Source: Tachypleus tridentatus (Eukaryota > Arthropoda > Merostomata > Xiphosura > Limulidae). Taken from it: DNA of 64,000 nucleotides. Below, in pieces: positions 39,901 through 53,400 of the stretch. The stretch lies in assembly GCF_004210375.1 (NCBI RefSeq), contig NC_134830.1:45389094-45453093 (forward strand), written 5' to 3'. The position numbers were made by a program, and so were the translations under genes. The stretch's first letter is position 1; every line of letters begins with the position of its first letter. Below the pieces are notes generated by a model, which was not told the DNA's origin, ran no database searches, and saw only the letters and a program-made list of their open reading frames with translations.

Positions 39901-41482
39901 GAAACAATATTCGTTTTAATTCATTGTTGTTGTATAAATAGACTTAGTTAGGAGTGGGGAACAATATTCGTTTTAATTCATTGTTGTTGTATAAATAGAC
40001 TTAGTTGTATAAATAGAGAACTTGTTACGAAGTCACAACTTAGTTGTTGTTGTAGAAATAGACTTAGTTAGGAGTGGGGAACAATATTCGTTTTAATTCA
40101 TTGTTGTTGTATAAATAGACTTAGTTGTATAAATAGAGAACTTGTTACGAAGTCACTACTTAGTTGTTGTTGTAGAAATAGACTTAGTTAGAGTGGGGAA
40201 CAATATTCGTTTTAATTCATTGTTGTTGTATAAATAGACTTAGTTGTATAAATAGACAACTTGTTACGAAGTCACAACTTAGTTGTTGTTGTAGAAATAG
40301 ACTTAGTTAGGAGTGGGGAACAATATTCCTGTGAAATCGTTGTTGTTGTATAAATAGACTTAGTTAGGAGTGGGGAACAATATTCTTGTGAATTCATTGT
40401 TGTTGTATAAATAGACTTAGTTAGGTGTGGGGAACAATATTCCTGTGAACTCGTTGTTGTATAAATAGACATAGTTAGGTGTGGGAACAATATTCCTGTG
40501 AATTCATTGTTGTTGTATAAATAGACTGAGTTAGGAGTGGGGAACAATATTCCTGTGAAGTTATTGTTGTTGTATAAATAGATTTAGTTAGGAGTGGGGT
40601 ACAATATTCCTGTGAATTCATTGTTCTTGTATAAATAGACAACTTGTTACGAAGTCACTACTTTGTTCTTGTTGTAGAAATAGACTTAGTTAGGAATGGG
40701 GAACAATATTCCTGTGAATTCATTGTTGTTGTATAAATAGACTTAGTTAGGAGTGGGGAACAATATTCCTGTGAATTCATTGTTGTTGTATAAATAGACT
40801 GAGTTAGGAGTGGGGAACAATATTCCTGTGAATTCATTGTTGTTGTATAAATAGACTGAGTTAGGAGTGGGAAACAATATTCCTGTGAATTCATTATTGT
40901 TATATAAATAGATTTAGTTAGGAGTGGGAAACAATATTCCTGTGAATTCATTGTTGTTGTATAAATAGACTTAGTTAGGAGTGGGGAACAATATTCCTGT
41001 AAAGTCGTTGTTGTTGTATAAATAGACTTAGTTAGGAGTGGGGTACAATATTCCTGTGAAGTCGTTGTTGTTGTATAAATAGACTTAGTTAGGAGTGGGG
41101 AACAATATTCGTTTGAAGTCGTTGTTGTTGTACAAATAGAGTTAGTTAGGAGTGGGGAACAATATTCGTTTGAAGTCCTTGTTGTATAAATAGACTTAGT
41201 TAGGAGTGGGGAAAAATATTCGTTTTAATTCATTGTTGTTGTATAAATAGACTTAGGAGTGGGGAACAATATTCGTTTTAATTCATTGTTGTTGTATAAA
41301 TAGACTTAGTTGTATAAATAGACAACTTGTTACGAAGTCACAACTTAGTTGTTGTTGTAGAAATAGACTTAGTTAGGAGTGGGGAACAATATTCGTTTGA
41401 ATTTATTGTTGTTGTATAAACAGACTTAGTTAGGAGTGGGGAACAATATTCGTTTGAAGTCATTGTTGTTGTATAAATAGAC

Positions 41483-44400
41483 TTAGTTAGGACTGGGGAA
41501 CAATATTCTGTTTGAAGTCATTGTTGTATAAATAGACTTAGTTAGGAGTGGGGAACAATATTCGTTTGAATTCATTGTTGTTGTATAAATAGACTTAGTT
41601 AGGAGTGGGGAACAATATTCGTTTGAATTCATTGTTGTTGTATAAATAGACTTATTTAGGAGTGGGGAACAATATTCCTTTGAAGTCGTTGTTGTTGTAT
41701 AAATAGACTTAGTTAGGAGTGGGAAACAATATTCGTTTGAATTCATTGTTGTTGTATAAATAGACTGAGTTAGGAGTGGGAAACAATATTCCTGTGAATT
41801 CATTGTTGTTGTATAAATAGACTGAGTTAGGAGTGGGAAACAATATTCCTGTGAATTCATTATTGTTATATAAATAGATTTAGTTAGGAGTGGGAAACAA
41901 TATTCCTGTGAATTCATTGTTGTTGTATAAATAGACTTAGTTAGGAGTGGGGAACAATATTCCTGTAAAGTCGTTGTTGTTGTATAAATAGACTGAGTTA
42001 GGAGTGGGAAACAATATTCCTGTGAATTCATTATTGTTATATAAATAGATTTAGTTAGGAGGGGAAACAATATTCCTGTGAATTCATTGTTGTTGTATAA
42101 ATAGACTTAGTTAGAGTGGGGAACAATATTCCTGTAAAGTCGTTGTTGTTGTATAAATAGACTTAGTTAGGAGTGGGGAACAATATTCCTGTGAAGTCGT
42201 TGTTGTTGTATAAATAGACTTAGTTAGGAGTGGGGAACAATATTTGTTTGAAGTCGTTGTTGTTGTATAAATAGAGTTAGTTAGAGTGGGGAACAATATT
42301 CGTTTGAAGTCCTTGTTGTATAAATAGACTTACTTAGGAGTGGGGAACAATATTCCTGTGAATTCATTGTTGTTGTATAAATAGACTTAGTTAGAGTGGG
42401 GAACAATATTCCTGTGAATTCATTGTTGTTGTATAAATAGACTTAGTTAGGAGTGGGGAAACAATATTCCTGTGAATTCATTGTTGTTGTATAAATAGAC
42501 TGAGTTAGAGTGGGAAACAATATTCCTGTGAATTCATTATTGTTATATAAATAGATTTAGTTAGGAGTGGGGAAACAATATTCCTGTGAATTCATTGTTG
42601 TTGTATAAATAGACTTAGTTAGGAGTGGGGAACAATATTCCTGTAAAGTCGTTGTTGTTGTATAAATAGACTTAGTTAGGAGTGGGGAACAATATTCCTG
42701 TGAAGTCGTTGTTGTTGTATAAATAGACTTAGTTAGAGTGGGGAACAATATTTGTTTGAAGTCGTTGTTGTTGTACAAATAGAGTTAGTTAGGAGTGGGG
42801 AACAATATTCGTTTGAAGTCCTTGTTGTATAAATAGACTTACTTAGGAGTGGGGAACAATATTCCTGTGAATTCATTGTTGTTGTATAAATAGACTTAGT
42901 TAGGAGTGGGGAACAATATTCGTTTGAAGTCATTGTTGTTGTATAAATAGAGTTAGTTAGGAGTGGGGAACAATATTCGTTTGAAGTCATTGTTGTTGTA
43001 TAAATAGACTTAGTTAGGAGTGGGGAACAATATTCGTCTAATTCATTGTTGTTGTATAAATAGACTTAGTTAGGAGTGGGGAACAATATTCGTTTTAATT
43101 CATTGTTGTTGTATAAATAGACTTAGTTAGAGTGGGGAACAATATTCGTTTTAATTCATTGTTGTTGTATAAATAGACTTAGTTGTATAAATAGAGAACT
43201 TGTTACGAAGTCACAACTTAGTTGTTGTTGTAGAAATAGACTTAGTTAGAGTGGGGAACAATATTCGTTTTAATTCATTGTTGTTGTATAAATAGACTTA
43301 GTTGTATAAATAGAGAACTTGTTACGAAGTCACTACTTAGTTGTTGTTGTAGAAATAGACTTAGTTAGGAGTGGGGAACAATATTCGTTTTAATTCATTG
43401 TTGTTGTATAAATAGACTTAGTTGTATAAATAGACAACTTGTTACGAAGTCACAACTTAGTTGTTGTTGTAGAAATAGACTTATTTAGGATTGGGGAAGA
43501 ATATTCTTGTGAATTCATTGTTGTTGTATAAATAGACTTAGTTAGGTGTGGGGAACAATATTCCTGTGAACTCGTTGTTGTATAAATAGACATAGTTAGG
43601 TGTGGGAACAATATTCCTGTGAATTCATTGTTGTTGTATAAATAGACTGAGTTAGGAGTGGGGAACAATATTCCTGTGAAGTTATTGTTGTTGTATCAAT
43701 AGACTTAGTTAGGAGTGGGGTACAATATTCCTGTGAATTCATTGTTGTTGTATAAATAGACAACTTGTTACGAAGTCACTACTTAGTTCTTGTTGTTGTA
43801 AATAGACTTAGTTAGAATGGGGAACAATATTCCTGTGAATTATTGTTGTTGTATAAATAGGCTTAGTTAGGGTGTGGGAACAATATTCCTGTGAATTCAT
43901 TGTTGTTGTATAAATAGACTTAGTTAGAGTGGGGAACAATATTCCTGTGAATTCATTGTTGTTGTATAAATAGACTTAGTTAGAGTGGGGAACAATATTC
44001 CTGTAAAGTCGTTGTTGTTGTATAAATAGACTTAGTTAGGAGTGGGGAACAATATTCCTGTGAATTCATTGTTGTTGTATAAATAGACTGAGTTAGAGTG
44101 GGGAACAATATTCCTGTGAATTCATTGTTGTTGTATGAATAGACTAGTTAGGAGTGGGAAACAATATTCCTGTGAATTCATTATTGTTATATAAATAGAT
44201 TTAGTTAGGAGGGGAAACAATATTCCTGTGAATTCATTGTTGTTGTATAAATAGACTTAGTTAGGAGTGGGGAACAATATTCCTGTAAAGTCGTTGTTGT
44301 TGTATAAATAGACTTAGTTAGGAGTGGGGAACAATATTCCTGTGAAGTCGTTGTTGTTGTATAAATAGACTTAGTTAGGAGTGGGGAACAATATTTGTTT

Positions 44401-47400
44401 GAAGTCGTTGTTGTTGTACAAATAGAGTTAGTTAGAGTGGGGAACAATATTCGTTTGAAGTCCTTGTTGTATAAATAGACTTAGTTAGGAGTGGGGAACA
44501 ATATTCCTGTGAATTCATTGTTGTTGTATAAATAGACTTAGTTAGAGTGGGGAACAATATCTGTTTGAAGTCATTGTTGTTGTATAAATAGAGTTAGTTA
44601 GGAGTGGGGAACAATATTCGTTTGAAGTCATTGTTGTTGTATAAATAGACTTTAGTTAGAGTGGGGAACAATATTCGTTTCAATTCATTGTTGTTGTATA
44701 AATAGACTTAGTTAGGAGTGGGGAACAATATTCGTTTTAATTCATTGTTGTTGTATAAATAGACTTAGTTAGGAGTGGGGAACAATATCTCGTTTTAATT
44801 CATTGTTGTTGTATAAATAGACTTAGTTGTATAAATAGAGAACTTGTTACGAAGTCACAACTTAGTTGTTGTTGTAGAAATAGACTTAGTTAGGAGTGGG
44901 GAACAATATTCGTTTTAATTCATTGTTGTTGTATAAATAGACTTAGTTGTATAAATAGAGAACTTGTTACGAAGTCACCACTTAGTTGTTGTTGTAGAAA
45001 TAGACTTAGTTAGAGTGGGGAACAATATCTGTTTTAATTCATTGTTGTTGTATAAATAGACTTAGTTGTATAAATAGACAACTTGTTACGAAGTCACAAC
45101 TTAGTTGTTGTTGTAGAAATAGACTTAGTTAGAGTGGGGAACAATATTCCTGTGAAATCGTTGTTGTTGTATAAATAGACTTAGTTAGGATTGGGGAACA
45201 ATATTCTTGTGAATTCATTGTTGTTGTATAAATAGACTTAGTTAGGTGTGGGGAACAATATTCCTGTGAACTCGTTGTTGTATAAATAGACATAGTTAGG
45301 TGTGGGAACAATATTCCTGTGAATTCATTGTTGTTGTATAAATAGACTGAGTTAGGAGTGGGGAACAATATTCCTGTGAAGTTATTGTTGTTGTATAAAT
45401 AGATTTAGTTAGGAGTGGGGAACAATATTCCTGTGAATTCATTGTTCTTGTATAAATAGACAACTTGTTACGAAGTCACTACTTTGTTCTTGTTGTAGAA
45501 ATAGACTTAGTTAGGAATGGGGAACAATATTCCTGTGAATTCATTGTTGTTGTATAAATAGGCTTAGTTAGGAGTGGGGAACAATATTCCTGGGAATTCA
45601 TTGTTGTTGTATAAATAGACTGAGTTAGGAGTGGGAACAATATTCCTGTGAATTCATTGTTGTTGTATAAATAGACTGAGTTAGGAGTGGGAAACAATAT
45701 TCCTGTGAATTCATTATTGTTATATAAATAGATTTAGTTAGGAGTGGGAAACAATATTCCTGTGAATTCATTGTTGTTGTATAAATAGACTTAGTTAGAG
45801 TGGGGAACAATATTCCTGTAAAGTCGTTGTTGTTGTATAAATAGACTTAGTTAGAGTGGGGAACAATATTCCTGTGAAGTCGTTGTTGTTGTATAAATAG
45901 ACTTAGTTAGGAGTGGGGAACAATATTCGTTTGAAGTCGTTGTTGTTGTACAAATAGAGTTAGTTAGGAGTGGGGAACAATATTCGTTTGAAGTCCTTGT
46001 TGTATAAATAGACTTAGTTAGGAGTGGGGAAAAATATTCCTTTAATTCATTGTTGTTGTATAAATAGACTTAGGAGTGGGGAACAATATTCGTTTTAATT
46101 CATTGTTGTTGTATAAATAGACTTAGTTGTATAAATAGACAACTTGTTACGAAGTCACAACTTAGTTGTTGTTGTAGAAATAGACTTAGTTAGGAGTGGG
46201 GAACAATATTCGTTTGAATTTATTGTTGTTGTATAAATAGACTTAGTTAGGAGTGGGGAACAATATTCGTTTGAAGTCATTGTTGTTGTATAAATAGACT
46301 TAGTTAGACTGGGGAACAATATCTGTTTGAAGTCATTGTTGTATAAATAGACTTAGTTAGAGTGGGGAACAATATTCGTTTGAATTCATTGTTGTTGTAT
46401 AAATAGACTTAGTTAGGAGTGGGGAACAATATTCGTTTGAATTCATTGTTGTTGTATAAATAGACTTATTTAGAGTGGGGAACAATATTCCTTTGAAGTC
46501 GTTGTTGTTGTATAAATAGACTTAGTTAGGAGTGGGGAACAATATTCGTTTGAATTCATTGTTGTTGTATAAATAGACTGAGTTAGGAGTGGGAAACAAT
46601 ATTCCTGTGAATTCATTGTTGTTGTATAAATAGACTGAGTTAGGAGTGGGAAACAATATTCCTGTGAATTCATTATTGTTGTATAAATAGATTTAGTTAG
46701 AGTGGGAAACAATATTCCTGTGAATTCATTGTTGTTGTATAAATAGACTTAGTTAGAGTGGGGAACAATATTCCTGTAAAGTCGTTGTTGTTGTATAAAT
46801 AGACTGAGTTAGGAGTGGGAAACAATATTCCTGTGAATTCATTGTTGTTATATAAATAGATTTAGTTAGAGTGGAAACAATATTCCTGTGAATTCATTGT
46901 TGTTGTATAAATAGACTTAGTTAGAGTGGGGAACAATATTCCTGTAAAGTCGTTGTTGTTGTATAAATAGACTTAGTTAGGAGTGGGGAACAATATTCCT
47001 GTGAAGTCGTTGTTGTTGTATAAATAGACTTAGTTAGGAGTGGGGAACAATATTTGTTTGAAGTCGTTGTTGTTGTACAAATAGAGTTAGTTAGAGTGGG
47101 GAACAATATTCGTTTGAATTCCTTGTTGTATAAATAGACTTAGTTAGGAGTGGGGAACAATATTCCTGTGAATTCATTGTTGTTGTATAAATAGACTTAG
47201 TTAGGAGTGGGGAACAATATTCCTGTGAATTCATTGTTGTTGTATAAATAGACTGAGTTAGAGTGGGAAACAATATTCCTGTGAATTCATTGTTGTTGTA
47301 TAAATAGACTGAGTTAGAGTGGGAAACAATATTCCTGTGAATTCATTATTGTTATATAAATAGATTTAGTTAGGAGGGGAAACAATATTCCTGTGAATTC

Positions 47401-50400
47401 ATTGTTGTTGTATAAATAGACTTAGTTAGAGTGGGGAACAATATTCCTGTAAAGTCGTTGTTGTTGTATAAATAGACTTAGTTAGGAGTGGGGAACAATA
47501 TTCCTGTGAAGTCGTTGTTGTTGTATAAATAGACTTAGTTAGGAGTGGGGAACAATATTTGTTTGAAGTCGTTGTTGTTGTACAAATAGACTTAGTTAGG
47601 AGTGGGGAACAATATTCGTTTGAAGTCCTTGTTGTATAAATAGACTTAGTTAGGAGTGGGGAACAATATTCCTGTGAATTCATTGTTGTTGTATAAATAG
47701 ACTTAGTTAGGAGTGGGGAACAATATTCTGTTTGAATTCATTGTTGTTGTATAAATAGACTTAGTTAGGAGTGGGGAACAATATCTGTTTGAATTCATTG
47801 TTGTTGTATAAATAGACTTAGTTAGGAGTGGGGAACAATATCTGTTTTAATTCATTGTTGTTGTATAAATAGACTTAGTTGTATAAATAGAGAACTTGTT
47901 ACGAAGTCACAACTTAGTTGTTGTTGTAGAAATAGACTTAGTTAGGAGTGGGGAACAATATCTCGTTTTAATTCATTGTTGTTGTATAAATAGACTTAGT
48001 TGTATAAATAGAGAACTTGTTACGAAGTCACAACTTAGTTGTTGTTGTAGAAATAGACTTAGTTAGAGTGGGGAACAATATTCGTTTTAATTCATTGTTG
48101 TTGTATAAATAGACTTAGTTGTATAAATAGACAACTTGTTACGAAGTCACAACTTAGTTGTTGTTGCAGAAATAGACTTAGTTAGGAGTGGGGAACAATA
48201 TTCTTGTGAATTCATTGTTGTTGTATAAATAGACTTAGTTAGGTGTGGGGAACAATATTCCTGTGAACCTCGTTGTTGTATAAATAGACATAGTTAGGTG
48301 GGGAACAATATTCCTGTGAATTCATTGTTGTTGTATAAATAGACTGAGTTAGGAGTGGGGAACAATATTCCTGTGAAGTTATTGTTGTTGTATAAATAGA
48401 TTTAGTTAGAGTGGGGAACAATATTCCTGTGAATTCATTGTTGTTGTATAAATAGACAACTTGTTACGAAGTCACTACTTAGTTCTTGTTGTAGAAATAG
48501 ACTTAGTTAGAATGGGGAACAATATTCCTGTGAATTGTTGTTGTATAAATAGACTTAGTTAGGAGTGGGGAACAATATTCCTGTGAATTCATTGTTGTTG
48601 TATAAATAGACTGAGTTAGGAGTGGGGAACAATATTCCTGTGAATTCATTGTTGTTGTATAAATAGACTTAGTTAGAGTGGGGAACAATATTCCTGTAAA
48701 GTCGTTGTTGTTGTATAAATAGACTTAGTTAGGAGTGGGGAACAATATTCCTGTGAAGTCATTGTTGTTGTATAAATAGACTTAGTTAGAGTGGGGAACA
48801 ATATTTGTTTGAAGTCGTTGTTGTTGTACAAATAGAGTTAGTTGGGAGTGGGGAACAATATTCGTTTGAAGTCCTTGTTGTATAAATAGACTTAGTTAGG
48901 AGTGGGGAAAAATATCTGTTTTAATTCATTGTTGTTGTATAAATAGACTTAGGAGTGGGACAACAATATTCGTTTTAATTCATTGTTGTTGTATAAATAG
49001 ACTTAGTTGTATAAATAGACAACTTGTTACGAAGTCACAACTTAGTTGTTGTAGAAATAGACTTAGTTAGGAGTGGGGAACAATATCTGTTTGAATTCAT
49101 TGTTGTTGTATAAATAGACTTAGTTAGGTGGGGAACAATATTCGTTTGAAGTCATTGTTGTTGTATAAATAGACTGAGTTAGGAGTGGGAAACAATATTC
49201 CTGTGAATTCATTGTTGTTATATAAATAGATTTAGTTAGGAGTGGGAAACAATATTCCTGTGAATTCATTGTTGTTGTATAAATAGACTTAGTTAGGAGT
49301 GGGGAACAATATTCCTGTAAAGTCGTTGTTGTTGTATAAATAGACTTAGTTAGAGTGGGGAACAATATTCCTGTGAAGTCATTGTTGTTGTATAAATAGA
49401 CTTAGTTAGAGTGGGGAACAATATTCGTTTGAAGTCGTTGTTGTTGTAACAAATAGAGTTAGTTAGGAGTGGGGAACAATATTCGTTTGAAGTCCCTTGT
49501 TGTATAAATAGACTTAGTTAGAGTGGGGAAAAATATTCTGTTTTAATTCATTGTTGTTGTATAAATAGACTTAGTTAGTGGGGAACAATATCTGTTTTAA
49601 TTCATTGTTGTTGTATAAATAGACTTAGTTGTATAAATAGACAACTTGTTACGAAGTCACAACTTAGTTGTTGTTGTAGAAATAGACTTAGTTAGAGTGG
49701 GGAACAATATTCGTTTGAAGTCATTGTTGTATAAATAGACTTAGTTAGGAGTGGGGAACAATATTCGTTTGAAGTCATTGTTGTTGTATAAATAGACTTA
49801 GTTAGGACTGGGGAACAATATTCGTTTGAAGTCATTGTTGTATAAATAGACTTAGTTAGAGTGGGGAACAATATTCGTTTGAATTCATTGTTGTTGTATA
49901 AATAGACTTAGTTAGGAGTGGGGAACAATATTCGTTTGAATTCATTGTTGTTGTATAAATAGACTTAGTTAGGAGTGGGGAACAATATTCGTTTGAAGTC
50001 ATTGTTGTTGTATAAATAGACTTTGTTAGAGTGGGGAACAATATTCCTTGAATTCATTGTTGTTGTATAAATAGACTTAGTTAGAGTGGGAAACAATATT
50101 CCTGTGAATTCATTGTTGTTGTATAAATAGACTTTAGTTAGAGTGGGGAACAATATTCCTGTGAATTCATTGTTGTTGTATAAATAGACTTAGTTAGGAG
50201 TGGGGAACAATATTCCTGTAAAGTCATTGTTGTTGTATAAATAGACTTAGTTAGCTGTGGAACAATATTCCTGTGAATTCATTGTTGTTGTATAAATAGA
50301 CTTAGTTAGGAGTGGGGAACAATATTTGTTTGAATTCATTGTTGTTGTATAAATAGACTTAGTTGTATAAATAGACAACTTGTTACGAAGTCACAACTTA

Positions 50401-53400
50401 GTTGTTGTTGTAGAAATAGACTTAGTTAGGAGTGGGGAACAATATTCCTTGAAATCGTTGTTGTTGTATAAATAGACTTAGTTAGGATTGGGGAACAATA
50501 TTCTTGTGAATTCATTGTTGTTGTATAAATAGACTGAGTTAGAGTGGGGAACAATATTCCTGTGAATTCATTGTTGTTGTATAAATAGACTTAGTTAGAG
50601 TAGGAAACAATATTCCTGTGAATTCATTATTGTTGTATAAATAGATTTAGTTAGGAGTGGGAAACAATATTCCTGTGAATTCATTGTTGTTGTATAAATA
50701 GACTTAGTTAGGAGTGGGGAACAATATTCCTGTAAAGTCATTGTTGTTGTATAAATAGACTTAGTTAGGAGTGGGGAACAATATTCCTGTGAAGTCATTG
50801 TTGTGGTATAAATGGACTTAGGAATGGGAACAATATTCTTGTGAATTCATTGTTGTTGTATAAATAGACTTAGTTAGGTGTGGGGAACAATATTCCTGTG
50901 AACTCATTGTTGTTGTATAAATAGACATAGTTAGCTGTGGGAACAATATTCCTGTGAATTCATTGTTGTTGTATAAATAGACTTAGTTAGGAGTGGGGAA
51001 CAATATTTGTTTGAATTCATTGTTGTTGTATAAATAGACTTAGTTGTATAAATAGACAACTTGTTACGAAGTCACAACTTAGTTGTTGTTGTAGAAATAG
51101 ACTTAGTTAGGAGTGGGGAACAATATTCCTTTGAATTCATTGTTGTTGTATAAATAGACTTAGTTAGGAGTGGGGAACAATATTCCTGTGAATTCATTGT
51201 TGTTGTATAAATAGACTGAGTTAGGAGTGGGGAACAATATTCCTGTGAATTCATTGTTGTTGTATAAATAGACTGAGTTAGAGTGGGAAACAATATTCCT
51301 GTGAATTCATTATTGTTATATAAATAGATTTAGTTAGGAGTGGGAAACAATATTCCTGTGAATTCATTGTTGTTGTATAAATAGACTTAGTTAGGAGTGG
51401 GGAACAATATTCCTGTAAAGTCGTTGTTGTTGTATAAATAGACTTAGTTAGAGTGGGGAACAATATTCCTGTGAAGTCGTTGTTGTTGTATAAATAGACT
51501 TAGTTAGAGTGGGGAACAATATTTGTTTGAAGTCGTTGTTGTTGTATAAATAGAGTTAGTTAGAGTGGGGAACAATATCTGTTTGAAGTCCTTGTTGTAT
51601 AAATAGACTTAGTTAGGAGTGGGGAAAAATATTCGTTTTAATTCATTGTTGTTGTATAAATAGACTTAGGAGTGGGACACAATATTCGTTTTATTTCATT
51701 GTTGTTGTATAAATAGACTTAGTTGTATAAATAGACAACTTGTTACGAAGTCACAACTTAGTTGTTGTAGAAATAGACTTAGTTAGGAGTGGGGAACAAT
51801 ATTCGTTTGAATTCATTGTTGTTGTATAAATAGACTTAGTTAGGAGTGGGGAACAATATCTGTTTGAAGTCATTGTTGTTGTATAAATAGACTTAGTTAG
51901 GACTGGGGAACAATATTCGTTTGAAGTCATTGTTGTATAAATAGACTTAGTTAGAGTGGGGAACAATATTCGTTTGAATTCATTGTTGTTGTATAAATAG
52001 ACTTAGTTAGAGTGGGGAACAATATTCGTTTGAAGTCGTTGTTGTTGTATAAATAGACTTAGTTAGGAGTGGGAAACAATATTCCTGTGAATTCATTATT
52101 GTTGTATAAATAGATTTAGTTAGAGTGGGAAACAATATTCCTGTGAATTCATTGTTGTTGTATAAATAGACTTAGTTAGGAGTGGGGAACAATATTCCTG
52201 TAAAGTCGTTGTTGTTGTATAAATAGACTTAGTTAGAGTGGGGAACAATATTCCTGTGAATTCATTGTTGATGTATAAATAGACTTATTTGTATAAATAG
52301 ACAACTTGTTACGAATTCACAACTTAGTTGTTGTTGTAGAAATAGACTTAGTTAGGAGTGGGGAAACAATATTCCTGTGAATTCATTGTTGTTGTATAAA
52401 TAGACTTAGTTAGGAGTGGGGAACAATATTCCTGTGAAGTCATTGTTGTTGTATAAATAGACTTAGTTAGAGTGGGGAAACAATATTCCTGTGAAGTCAT
52501 TGTTGCTGTATAAATGGACTTACTTAGGAGTGGGGAACAATATTCCTGTGAATTCATTGTTGTTGTATAAATAGACTTAGTTAGGAGTGGGGAACAATAT
52601 TCGTTTGAAGTCATTGTTGTTGTATAAATAGACTAGTTAGGAGTGGGGAACAATATTCGTTTGAAGTCATTGTTGTTGTATAAATAGACTTAGTTAGAGT
52701 GGGGAACAATATTCGTTTTAATTCATTGTTGTTGTATAAATAGACTTAGTTAGAGTGGGGAACAATATTCTGTTTTAATTCATTGTTGTTGTATAAATAG
52801 ACTTAGTTGTATAAATAGAGAACTTGTTACGAAGTCACAACTTAGTTGTTGTTGTAGAAATAGACTTAGTTAGAGTGGGGAACAATATTCGTTTTAATTC
52901 ATTGTTGTTGTATAAATAGACTTAGTTGTATAAATAGACAACTTGTTACGAAGTCACAACTTAGTTGTTGTTGTAGAAATAGACTTAGTTAGGAGTGGGG
53001 AACAATATTCCTGTGAATTCATTGTTGTTGTATAAATAGACTTAGTTAGGAGGGGAACAATATTCCTGTGAATTCATTGTTGTTGTATAAATAGACTTAG
53101 TTAGGAGTGGGGAACAATATTCGTTTGAAATTCATTGTTGTTGTATAAATAGACTTAGTTGTATAAATAGAGAACTTGTTACGAAGTCACAACTTAGTTG
53201 TTGTTGTAGAAATAGACTTAGTTAGAGTGGAGAATATTCCTGTGAATTCATTATTTTATATAAATAGATTTAGTTAGGAGTGGGAAACAATATTCCTGTG
53301 ATTCATTGTTGTTGTATAAATAGACTTAGTTAGGAGTGGGGGAACAATATTCCTGTAAAGTCGTTGTTGTTGTATAAATAGACTTAGTTAGAGTGGGGAA